A stretch of 64,000 nucleotides of DNA from Rhynchopus sp. YZ270_cl-10 (Eukaryota > Euglenozoa > Diplonemea > Diplonemida > Diplonemidae): assembly GCA_964035575.1 (NCBI GenBank), contig OZ037897.1, forward strand, positions 1,270,956 through 1,334,955, read 5' to 3'. Positions within the stretch are counted from its first letter, which is position 1, and every line of letters begins with the position of its first letter. The notes under the pieces were generated by a model that did no database searches, was not told the DNA's origin, and saw only the letters and a program-made list of their open reading frames with translations. The position numbers were made by a program, and so were the translations under genes. Positions 1-9,700 of the stretch are shown piece after piece.

Positions 1-3000
1 TCCTTTGAAGTCATGGGGACCACCAGGATCCAGCTGAAGGGCGGGTGCCCAGACAAACACCTACAGCTGTACAGCGAGCTCTTCCTGAGGGTCCTCATGG
101 ACATCCTGGAGTACCAGGACGAGGTGGCCTGGAAGCGCCTTGCACTGTTCTTCACAGTGTTGCACCGGACACGGACAGAACGAGGGGGCAAGGACCAGGA
201 GCGACGTTTGACGAGCACCTGGGGGAAGGACTTGGAGGCTTGGAAGGCTGGCCAGTATGTCGCCCTGTGGGAGCAAACGGTAGAGGAGCGGAAGCCAAGG
301 CCCTCGGGGTGGTCGGATGAAGACACTGACGAAGGGAGACGGAAGCGCACCATCGCCAAAGCGAGAGCAGGACTCCCGAGCCAGGCCATGTCTTGCGCTA
401 CCAGCGACGGCCTCGCCCCACAGACACCGGCGACGCTGGAAAAGCTTCAGACGAAGCACCCAGCCGCTGCCGACTCCAAGGCCCTGGAGCAGGCGGATTG
501 GCCCCAGCCTCAGGAGGTCCCACCGGTGACAGTGGTGGAGGTGATGAAGGCCCTGCGGAGCATGCCGAAGTCATCGGCGGCGGGTCCCTCGAACGTGACG
601 GGCGCGCACCTTCGTACACTTTGCCTACAGAGGCGGGCTAAGGGCACTTTGGCAGCGCTGGCCGCAGTGTTGACGTCTTTGGCACGAGGAAATGCTCCAG
701 TGGAGGTGGCTGAGTTCTTCGCCGGCGCTAACTTGGTGGCTCTCCGGAAGCCTGCAAAGGGGCCGGGCCTGGAGGAGGACGTGCGACCGATTGCGGTTGG
801 GGACACTCTCCGCAGACTGGTGGGAAAGATTCTGTCGGCGCGAGTGCGGGTGCCTGCTAGGACGCTTCTTCTTCGAGGGAACCAGGTGGGGGTGGCAACG
901 GCAAGGGGGGCGGCAGTGGCGACTGATGTTATCTCGCAGTACGCCGTGCGCAACCGCGGAAAAGGTAAAGTCATTTTGAAAATTGACTACCGTAACGCGT
1001 TCAACTGCGTAGACCGCCTGTCGATGCTAAGAGCGGTCGACGCGAACCTCCCCGAGCTGGCCCCATGGGTGCGATGGTGTTACCTGGAGCCCTCCAGCCT
1101 GTTTTATGGTGGAGATACCATAAGGTCACAGCGCGGAGCTCAACAAGGAGATCCCTTGGGCCCGCTTCTCTTCTCCCTGACCATCCACCAGATGGCGCTA
1201 GAGCTGAAGGGGCACCCAGGCCTGGATGGGACTTTGTGGTACCTCGATGACGGCTCTCTGCGGGGGTCCCCTAAGGCGGTTTTTGAGGCGTACCAGGTTC
1301 TGCGCACTCGTAGCTCCGAACTGGGGTTGGAGGTGAACGCGAACAAGTGTGAGCTCATCTCCACTGGTGGCGTCTCCACGGAGGAGCTCAAGGCGGTGGG
1401 GTTCACGTTGACCGAGGGTGGACAGGACGCCATGGGTGAAGGCGGGTTCCGGCTGTTGGATGTGGATGGGTTCGATTTCTTGGGCATCCCCATTGGGTCT
1501 GCGGCATTCTGCGAGGAGTACATGGCCCGGAAGGTGGACGATTCCCGCCGCAACCTGGAAGCCCTTGTGGACCTCGGGGACTCCCAGGCAGCCTTCTACG
1601 TACTGAGATACTGCGAAGGCTACTGCCGCATGGTGTTCTACATGCGGGGGATCCCACAGTGCGCGGAGTACCTGACGGCCTTTGACGACCTGATCGACAG
1701 GTGCCTGGCTGCGCTTCTGCATGACCCGGATGGGGCGCTGCTGGAGTTGGCAAGGGTGCAGGCGGCGCTTCCTGTGGCGCTTGGGGGGCTGGGTATCCGT
1801 CGCACAGTGGACCATCGGACGGCTGCGTCCCTCGCCTCTCAGTCAGGGAACCTGCAACTGTCGCAGGCCTTGGACCCTGCCTTCACCTGGGATGAGGAGA
1901 GATGGAACAGCGCAGCTGAGGAGTACAACTCCAGGGTACCGGTGGCGTTTCACGTGGACAGGGCCCAGCCGAAGAAGATCCTGGAGCAGCAGAGTCTGTC
2001 ATCTGCGGTGATTGACGCCCAGGCAGACAAGTTGATGCAACAGCTCTGCATGCGAGACCGAGCACGGATGAAGTCCCTTCTCCTGCCGCTTTCTGGGACG
2101 TACCTCACGGCGACACCATCAGCAAGGAACCAGATGTCTTCAGCGGATTTTGCGGTTGTGACCCGTTTCCGACTAGGGGTGGCCATCCATGCGGAGGGAA
2201 CGACTTGCTCGGCATGTCAGGGGGGGCAGAAAAGGGTTGTCATGGACTCCTTTGGCGACCACACCTTTGGCTGCCCCTACTCCAAACACCGCGTCGCCCG
2301 CCACAACGCCTTGCGGGATTCGGTGTACAGAGCGGCTCAAGGGGCGGGCTTGGACCCTGCTTTGGAGGAGACCGTGCGAGTGGAGTTGGAGTCTAAGAAG
2401 CGGCCAGGCGATGTCTACCTCCCAGTAGGAGTGGCGGAAAATGGACCTCGTTGTTTGGACATCACCCACGTGTGCCCCACCTTGCCTTCCTACAGAACAG
2501 GGGCCTCGAAGTTTGTGGGCTGGTCGGCGAAGAACCAGGGCCAGGTCAAACGGGAGAAGCACGAGCGGGATTTGAACAAGATCAACACCAAGTTCTCCCC
2601 TATTGTGTTTGAAGCCTTCGGGGGTGCAGGCGACGAGGCGAACCTCTTGATTGCGCAGCTTGGAGGCCTGACGACGGGACAGACGTCGCACCTAACAGGG
2701 TCGGCAGAGTTGCGCATCCGGGAGAGCATTGCGGTGGCGTACCAGAAAAAGGTCGCATCTTCCTTTCTGGAGCGGGGTGCTATGTGTGTAGGGATTGCCA
2801 CCCTGAAGCGGGAGCCGTGTGTGGAGGTAGATGTGGCACCGTCTGCAGAGGACATGGACCGGTTTGGACGCCGCAGTGCAGGGGCTGTGGAACCTCTCTG
2901 TGATGATGCGAACCCTGACGACGATATGAGTCGTCCTGCTCCAGACCGGTCGGAGGAGCAGCAGGGGAAGCGCAAGAGGGACGTGAAGCCGGACCACGTG

Positions 3001-5796
3001 GAGCCACCGAGGAAGCGGACCGGGAGGTTTGATTCGGCTACCGTGATTCCGGAAGGGCCGGGTCTCGATGTGGTGCGTGAGTGGGAGTTTTTGCGTGAGT
3101 GCCCGGCAGCGCAGAGGCCTCGGGCGACGGAACAGGCGGCCAAGCTGGGAGCCTCGAAGGTGACTTGGTCGTTTGTGGCGGGGGACTGTGCTTTTGAGGC
3201 TTTGCTCTTCGCCACCGGGCGCACGGATTTGTCGGTGGAGGGTCTGCGCCAGGCGGCAGTGAAGAAGGTCCAGGGCCGCGCTGATCTGTCGAGTGCGGCT
3301 GTCCCTAATTTTGGGGTCTGGCAGCGGCTGATGACGAGTGGGGACAGAGGAGACCAGCGAACGTGGGCGGATGCCATTGCAGTGGCGGGGGCAGGGGAGG
3401 CTCTTGAGGTATCTGTGGTCATCCTCAACGAGTTCGCCCGCCCTTCTCTGATGGTGCCAAGAAAACGGCCTAAGGCAGTGGTCCTTCTCCTCCACTCGGG
3501 TGACCAGGATGCGGCAGATGGATCCGGCAGTATCCCGGGACACTACGAGCCCCTCACCATGGACCCGGCTCTGCAGCAGCACATCCTGTCTTTTGAGGCC
3601 ACAGGTGGTAAGGGGGAGTGCCAGTCAGAGCGCCCCATGGCTTTTGTGGGAGCGAGGGAGGCGGAGGCGTCGAACACTTTCCTGCAGTGCGAACAATGCA
3701 GCAAGCTCTTCGATGCGTCGGACGCACACTTCTGCTGTCACACGTGTGGTGGCTTGGCATGTCTGCACTGCGCTCAGGGGTCCAAGCACTGCCCTCTGTC
3801 GCAAATTGGCAGGGCGGAATACTTCAGTGCCCTGTCTTTTTTGCACTCGAATGTTCCGGCTCAGGCTGCCTCTGCGGAGGGGAGCGGAGACCCACCACCT
3901 AAACGGGCTCCTTCTCCAGCAGTGCCAGCTCCCGAGGGCGAGGACGTCGAGGAGGTAGACACGCCAATGGCGGGCGAAGAGGGGCAGCAGGCAGAACAGA
4001 AGCAGCAGAAGCACGAGAAGCAACGGAAACAGCAGAAGCAGCAACAACAAAAGGCGGACCAGGAGAAGAAGGAAGCGTTGCAGCGTGCGTCGGACGCGTG
4101 GCAGCAAGCCCTGGAGGTACGGCGGGAGCATCGTCGGTCGTGGGGACCGGATTTGGCCGCGCTTCGGGGCACTTTTGGCGACCGCCAGCAGGAGTTGAGT
4201 CGTTTCCTGGAGGAACAGAATGTGCGTCTGGACCAGGCGAAGGCGGCGGACAGGCATCGTGTGGAGGAGCTGACCGCCAGGCACAAGCGGGAACTCGCAG
4301 AGGACGCGAAGAAGATGCATGCGCAGTACTTGGAAGACTGCGATCGGCACCCCGAAGCAGGAGAGTCGCTCCGGGCGGAGTATGACAGGCAACGCTGCGA
4401 GAGGCATTACGCCATCGCAGCTAAGCATGAGTCGGAGCAGAAGGCGACCACTCTGTTGTTGACGGCGGTGAACCTCTCCCGACAGCTGGAGGCAGAACGC
4501 ATGGTGGCATACGGGCGGTGCTTTGGGGTGGTGTGCGAAGGGCGGCTATTCCTCCCCTGCCATGCGGTGCGGAGAGCGGTGGGCGACGACCCTGAAGGAC
4601 TCGAACCTGACTGTGTCGGCGACTGGATGGCTCTCTTTGGTCCTCAAGGTGCTTCTCCGTGCCCGGGCGAGTTCCTGTACTGCTGGGCGACACAGCAGCC
4701 GTGGAGTGGGAACGGGGAGGGGGACGGTGATTGCCCGGAGTCGGTGGTCGCCCGTCAGGCGGTTAGGAAGATAGCAGGGGAGGCCGGATACTGCGACACC
4801 TGGGGCAAGACCAGCGCGGTCATCGTCGTTCGGGAAGGCAGGGTCAGCTGGGGAACCCCTTCTCGGGATCAGCTGGAGGAGGAGGTGGGGCGACAGGCCG
4901 AGGCGGCAGACACCGAGGTGCGTGTGAAGGTGGAGGAGATGGATGATGATGAGCAGGAGCAGGAGGAGGACCTCGACACCGCGATGGAGGGGGCGGATCG
5001 CTCGCATTCTCTGTCAGTGGAAGGCATCCCTGACCAGAAGAAGCAAGCGAGGGTGAGGGAATTGCTGAGGGCGCAGAGCGAGGCTTGGATGTGGACGGAG
5101 GAGGAGCGGACGGAGAGGGGGGGTCTTTTCCCGTGCCTCACCATGGGGTCGCCGGTGCCTTCTTCTGTGACGAAGTGGATCTCCCTGTTCCACTACCGTC
5201 AGGGAGAGAAACAGGATGGCAGACCCTTGTTGTCACTCCCCCTCTCTACCGCTACTTTCACTCAGTGGTATGAGGTGATGAAGGTGGTGGGTTTGCATGA
5301 GTGGTCGGTTCAGGAAAAGTGCAAGGCAAAGTCGACGTTGCATGCCCTGACGGACAACCGGAGCAGTAGGGGGCAGGCCTTTGCAGCGGAGAGTACAAGG
5401 AGGGAGAATGAGGCACGAGCGGCTCGAGAGGGAATAGGCCGACAACCTCAAGCCTCCTCTTCTTCTTCTTCTTCCTCCACCTCTGCAGGCCGTGGCACTA
5501 CAACCTCCATCGCCCAACCTGCAGTCTCCACTTCTTCCTCCTCCTCATCGGCAGGCCGTGGCAATGCAACCTCCTCCGCCCAACCTGCTCCTTCCCCAGC
5601 TCCCAAAGGACCCCAGCGCCATGCAGCTCAGGGTAGGTCCAACACGTCGAACGTGTTCACCGACGCAGTGGCACAAGCGACGCAGCATGTGCTCTCGCCC
5701 CAGGAGGTGCAGAGAGGGCGCAATGGTCGCGGTGGTGGACAGAAGGGGAGACAGAGCGGAGGAAGGAAGGGGAAAAAGGGGAATAAAAAGAATTAG
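1..5796 (+). CDS. LINE polyprotein: reverse transcriptase, restriction-like endonuclease, OTU-like protease, coiled coil (5' partial)
   Basis: The frame is open from the window edge; residue numbers count from the Met at 13, which is internal, since copy 2 shows ~640 more residues upstream. RT motifs: A with D325 (LKIDYRNAF), B at 377-383 (QQGDPLG), C YLDDG with D412/D413. A CCHC knuckle follows (C732, C735, H750, C754), then the restriction-like endonuclease with D800 (RPGDV) and D816 (CLDITH), the R2/NeSL-type arrangement. An OTU-like cysteine protease has C1059 (GDCAFEALL) and H1177 (GHYEPL). A RING-like cysteine/histidine cluster lies at 1226-1260, a Gln/Lys-rich coiled coil at about 1325-1495, an unrecognised 1500-1620 region, a Ser-rich stretch and a basic tail. 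No internal stops, so it may be functional. The long post-endonuclease part is unusual for a LINE. It is GC-rich, unlike the AT-rich surroundings. Confidence 0.85.
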   Translation, partial: SFEVMGTTRIQLKGGCPDKHLQLYSELFLRVLMDILEYQDEVAWKRLALFFTVLHRTRTERGGKDQERRLTSTWGKDLEAWKAGQYVALWEQTVEERKPRPSGWSDEDTDEGRRKRTIAKARAGLPSQAMSCATSDGLAPQTPATLEKLQTKHPAAADSKALEQADWPQPQEVPPVTVVEVMKALRSMPKSSAAGPSNVTGAHLRTLCLQRRAKGTLAALAAVLTSLARGNAPVEVAEFFAGANLVALRKPAKGPGLEEDVRPIAVGDTLRRLVGKILSARVRVPARTLLLRGNQVGVATARGAAVATDVISQYAVRNRGKGKVILKIDYRNAFNCVDRLSMLRAVDANLPELAPWVRWCYLEPSSLFYGGDTIRSQRGAQQGDPLGPLLFSLTIHQMALELKGHPGLDGTLWYLDDGSLRGSPKAVFEAYQVLRTRSSELGLEVNANKCELISTGGVSTEELKAVGFTLTEGGQDAMGEGGFRLLDVDGFDFLGIPIGSAAFCEEYMARKVDDSRRNLEALVDLGDSQAAFYVLRYCEGYCRMVFYMRGIPQCAEYLTAFDDLIDRCLAALLHDPDGALLELARVQAALPVALGGLGIRRTVDHRTAASLASQSGNLQLSQALDPAFTWDEERWNSAAEEYNSRVPVAFHVDRAQPKKILEQQSLSSAVIDAQADKLMQQLCMRDRARMKSLLLPLSGTYLTATPSARNQMSSADFAVVTRFRLGVAIHAEGTTCSACQGGQKRVVMDSFGDHTFGCPYSKHRVARHNALRDSVYRAAQGAGLDPALEETVRVELESKKRPGDVYLPVGVAENGPRCLDITHVCPTLPSYRTGASKFVGWSAKNQGQVKREKHERDLNKINTKFSPIVFEAFGGAGDEANLLIAQLGGLTTGQTSHLTGSAELRIRESIAVAYQKKVASSFLERGAMCVGIATLKREPCVEVDVAPSAEDMDRFGRRSAGAVEPLCDDANPDDDMSRPAPDRSEEQQGKRKRDVKPDHVEPPRKRTGRFDSATVIPEGPGLDVVREWEFLRECPAAQRPRATEQAAKLGASKVTWSFVAGDCAFEALLFATGRTDLSVEGLRQAAVKKVQGRADLSSAAVPNFGVWQRLMTSGDRGDQRTWADAIAVAGAGEALEVSVVILNEFARPSLMVPRKRPKAVVLLLHSGDQDAADGSGSIPGHYEPLTMDPALQQHILSFEATGGKGECQSERPMAFVGAREAEASNTFLQCEQCSKLFDASDAHFCCHTCGGLACLHCAQGSKHCPLSQIGRAEYFSALSFLHSNVPAQAASAEGSGDPPPKRAPSPAVPAPEGEDVEEVDTPMAGEEGQQAEQKQQKHEKQRKQQKQQQQKADQEKKEALQRASDAWQQALEVRREHRRSWGPDLAALRGTFGDRQQELSRFLEEQNVRLDQAKAADRHRVEELTARHKRELAEDAKKMHAQYLEDCDRHPEAGESLRAEYDRQRCERHYAIAAKHESEQKATTLLLTAVNLSRQLEAERMVAYGRCFGVVCEGRLFLPCHAVRRAVGDDPEGLEPDCVGDWMALFGPQGASPCPGEFLYCWATQQPWSGNGEGDGDCPESVVARQAVRKIAGEAGYCDTWGKTSAVIVVREGRVSWGTPSRDQLEEEVGRQAEAADTEVRVKVEEMDDDEQEQEEDLDTAMEGADRSHSLSVEGIPDQKKQARVRELLRAQSEAWMWTEEERTERGGLFPCLTMGSPVPSSVTKWISLFHYRQGEKQDGRPLLSLPLSTATFTQWYEVMKVVGLHEWSVQEKCKAKSTLHALTDNRSSRGQAFAAESTRRENEARAAREGIGRQPQASSSSSSSSTSAGRGTTTSIAQPAVSTSSSSSSAGRGNATSSAQPAPSPAPKGPQRHAAQGRSNTSNVFTDAVAQATQHVLSPQEVQRGRNGRGGGQKGRQSGGRKGKKGNKKN

Positions 5797-6708
5797 AGAG
5801 TTAGAGAGTTAGAGGGTGAGAGTGTGTGTGTAGAAGCGTGTAGAGAATGACAGTTTGCCCCATGTTTATTTTTAACCCTTTTTATTTTGTGTTTTTTGTT
5901 CTTTTCATCCTTTGGGGTTTGCCCCCCCCTTTCCCCCCTTTCCGCCCCCCTTCCTATTTGTTAATATTTTTGGTTGGCTGCTGGCTAGGACGGGTCTACC
6001 CCAGCGACGGCCCTTACCCCTTGGACGAGGCTCTGAGGGTAGAGGGCAGTCTCGGAGTAAGACCTGTCTAAGAGCCAGGCCAGTGGCATCAGGAGCCATT
6101 GGGCCACTTTTATAGATTGTGCAGTAGAGTAGAGTTTGTACAGAACTCTTGTCCTTTGAGTTCCTTTTTTCACTCCTTTAGTTTTTCATTTTTACCTTGT
6201 GAAGGTCAATTTCAATTTTTCATTTTTCAAAACCACCACAGGTAAGCACGAGACCCACCATTGTTGTTGTTGATTTTGTTGTGCGTTATTGTTGTTTTAC
6301 CCTTTGGGTGTCAGTCAGTCGGGTCAGGTCACACTTACTGAAGTTCTCAAAAATTTTCACCAAAAAGAAAACTACTAAAAAGATTATGGAACTTCCTTTT
6401 TATTTGTTTGTGTGTTACAGAGGAAACGGCTCACTCAATCCCCTCCTTCTCCTCCCCTCCCCTCCCCAAGACAAAGCAAAATAAAACTACACCGGTAGAC
6501 AGAGCAACCCTCCCGTCCCATCCCCTCCCCTTTTCCTTTTGGGAAAAATTGCACTCACATACGACCCTTTTGCTTATTTGCAGGGAAGTGTTGGTTGTAG
6601 TTGTCCCAGATGCTTTCTATTTTAGTGCCACTAACTGTGTTTTCAGGCACTGTCTTGCCAGTACAATAGTAAAGTGCCCTTGTCTGGACATCTAGCTGTT
6701 TACATACT
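5797..6708 (+). other. Probable 3' UTR of LINE copy 1
   Basis: This non-coding stretch starts with short repeats of GTTAGAGA, then pyrimidine tracts and T-rich sequence. No gene, hairpin terminator or poly(A) tail is evident. It is assigned to the LINE only because it sits between the stop codon and the start of the inverted copy. The true 3' end could lie anywhere before 6708. Confidence 0.45.
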
Positions 6709-9700
6709 GTGCTTCTCCCGTTTGACCTGGCCCTGGTTCTTCGCCGACCAGCCCACAAACTTCGAGGCCCCTGTTCTGTAGGAAGGCAAGGTGGGGCACA
6801 CGTGGGTGATGTCCAAACAACGAGGTCCATTTTCCGCCACTCCTACTGGGAGGTAGACGTCGCCTGGCCGCTTCTTCGACTCCAACTCCACTCGCACGGT
6901 CTCCTCCAAAGCAGGGTCCAAGCCCGCCCCTTGAGCAGCTCGGTACACCGAATCCCGCAAGGCGTTGTGGCGGGCGACGCGGTGTTTGGAGTAGGGGCAG
7001 CCAAAGGTGTGGTCGCCAAAGGAGTCCATGACAACCCTTTTCTGCCCCCCCTGACATGCCGAGCAAGTCGTTCCCTCCGCATGGATGGCCACCCCTAGTC
7101 GGAAACGGGTCACAACCGCAAAATCCGCTGAAGACATCTGGTTCCTTGCTGAGGGTGTCGCCGTGAGGTACGTCCCGGAAAGCGGCAGGAGAAGGGACTT
7201 CATCCGTGCTCGGTCTCGCATGCAGAGCTGTTGCATCAACTTGTCTGCCTGGGCGTCAATCACCGCAGATGACAGACTCTGCTGCTCCAGGATCTTCTTC
7301 GGCTGGGCCCTGTCCACGTGAAACGCCACCGGTACCCTGGAGTTGTACTCCTCAGCCGCGCTGTTCCATCTCTCCTCATCCCAGGCGAAGGCAGGGTCCA
7401 AGGCCTGCGACAGTTGCAGGTTCCCTGACTGAGAGGCGAGGGACGCAGCTGTCCGATGGTCCACGGTGCGACGGATACCCAGCCCCCCAAGCGCCACAGG
7501 AAGCGCCGCCTGCGCCCTTGCCAACTCCGGCAGCGCCCCATCCGGGTCATGCAGAAGCGCAGCCAGGCACCTGTCGATCAGGTCGTCAAAGGCCGTCAGG
7601 TACTCCGCGCACTGTGGGATCCCCCGCATGTAGAACACCATGCGGCAGTAGCCTTCGCAGTATCTCAGTACGTAGAAGGCTGCCTGGGAGTCCCCGAGGT
7701 CCACAAGGGCTTCCAGGTTGCGGCGGGAATCGTCCACCTTCTGGGCCATGTACTCCTCGCAGAAAGCCGCAGACCCAATGGGGATGCCCAAGAAGTCGAA
7801 CCCATCCACATCCAACAGCCGGAACCCGCCTTCACCCATGGCGTCCTGTCCACCCTCGTTCAACGTGAACCCCACGGCCTCGAGATCCTCCTTGGAGACG
7901 CCACCAGTGGAGATGAGCTCACACTTGTTCGCGTTCACCTCCAACCCCAGTTCGGAGCTACGAGTGCACAGAACCTGGTACGCCTCAAAAACCGCCTTAG
8001 GGGACCCCCGCAGAGAGCCGTCATCGAGGTACCACAAAGTCCCATCCAGGCCTGGGTGCCCCTTCAGCTCTAGCGCCATCTGGTGGATGGTCAGGGAGAA
8101 GAGAAGCGGGCCCAAGGGATCTCCTTGTTGAGCTCCGCGCTGTGACCTTATGGTATCCCCACCATAAAACAGGCTGGAGGGCTCCAGGTAACACCATCGC
8201 ACCCATGGGGCCAGCTCGGGGAGGTTCGCGTCGACCGCTCTTAGCATCGACAGGCGGTCTACGCAGTTGAACGCGTTACGGTAGTCAATTTTCAAAATGA
8301 CTTTACCTTTTCCGCGGTTGCGCACGGCGTACTGCGAGATAACATCAGTCGCCACTGCCGCCCCCCTTGCCGTTGCCACCCCCACCTGGTTCCCTCGAAG
8401 AAGAAGCGTCCTAGCAGGCACCCGCACTCGCGCCGACAGAATCTTTCCCACCAGTCTGCGGAGAGTGTCCCCAACCGCAATCGGTCGCACGTCCTCCTCC
8501 AGGCCCGGCCCCTTTGCAGGCTTCCGGAGAGCCACCAAGTTAGCGCCGGCGAAGAACTCAGCCACCTCCACTGGAGCATTTCCTCGTGCCAAAGACGTCA
8601 ACACTGCGGCCAGCGCTGCCAAAGTGCCCTTAGCCCGCCTCTGTAGGCAAAGTGTACGAAGGTGCGCGCCCGTCACGTTCGAGGGACCCGCCGCCGATGA
8701 CTTCGGCATGCTCCGCAGGGCCTTCATCACCTCCACCACTGTCACCGGTGGGACCTCCTGAGGCTGGGGCCAATCCGCCTGCTCCAGGGCCTTGGAGTCG
8801 GCAGCGGCTGGGTGCTTCGTCTGAAGCTTTTCCAGCGTCGCCGGTGTCTGTGGGGCGAGGCCGTCGCTGGTAGCGCAAGACATGGCCTGGCTCGGGAGTC
8901 CTGCTCTCGCTTTGGCGATGGTGCGCTTCCGTCTCCCTTCGTCAGTGTCCTCATCCGACCACCCAGAGGGCCTTGGCTTCCGCTCCTCTACCGTTTGCTC
9001 CCACAGGGCGACATACTGGCCAGCCTTCCAAGCCTCCAAGTCCTTCCCCCAGGTGCTCGTCAAACGTCGCTCCTGGTCCTTGCCCCCTCGTTCTGTCCGT
9101 GTCCGGTGCAACACAGTGAAGAACAGTGCAAGGCGCTTCCAGGCCACCTCGTCCTGGTACTCAAGGATGTCCATAAGAACCCTCAGGAAGAGCTCGCTGT
9201 ACAGCTGCAGGTGTTTGTCTGGGCACCCGCCCTTCAGCTGGATCCTGGTGGTCCCCATGACTTCAAAGGAGGGGAGGTCATCCTGATCTGTCAGCATTCC
9301 TCGACTGGAGGGAGACGGAGCGGTGAAGCCTTCTTCGCCAAAGTGCACCGTACAGGTGTTGCAGACCTCCTTGCTCTGCGGCAATAGCATGTCGCACTGA
9401 TCGTTCGCACAGCGCGACATGCCCAAGTGGCCCAACAGCTCGTCGGGGATGTACGCCCCATCCGCCTGGTGGCGACGCATGTGCTGCAGCAAGCCCTTAC
9501 GAGACAGGCCCCCGACCGCATCACTCGAAGACAAAATTCCCGCTCTGCATCCATCAAAGGGGCAGAACACCCGATCCGCATTGATGTGTCCCAGCTTGGT
9601 AGCCAGGGGGGCGGTGGTGGTGGTGTTGGTGGGGATGATGCCATCCAAATGCGCTGTGTCCAGCACTGCCTGCCGAGCCTCCTTCCTCATCTTCTCTGCC

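Larger units (their letters stand above)
1..6708 (+). mobile_element. RLE-type LINE (non-LTR retrotransposon), copy 1, 5' end outside the window
   Basis: The element comprises the open frame at 1-5796 and a ~0.9-kb 3' untranslated tail (5797 to about 6708) that is pyrimidine-rich and has no clear poly(A). Its right limit is set where sequence matching copy 2 begins in the opposite orientation. The coding part is about 99% identical to copy 2 at protein level, so both insertions are recent. A simple reading is that copy 1 inserted, in reverse, into copy 2; the missing 3' part of copy 2 should then lie left of the window. Seen: inverted arrangement and sharp junction at 6708/6709. Inferred: nesting. 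Confidence 0.8.
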
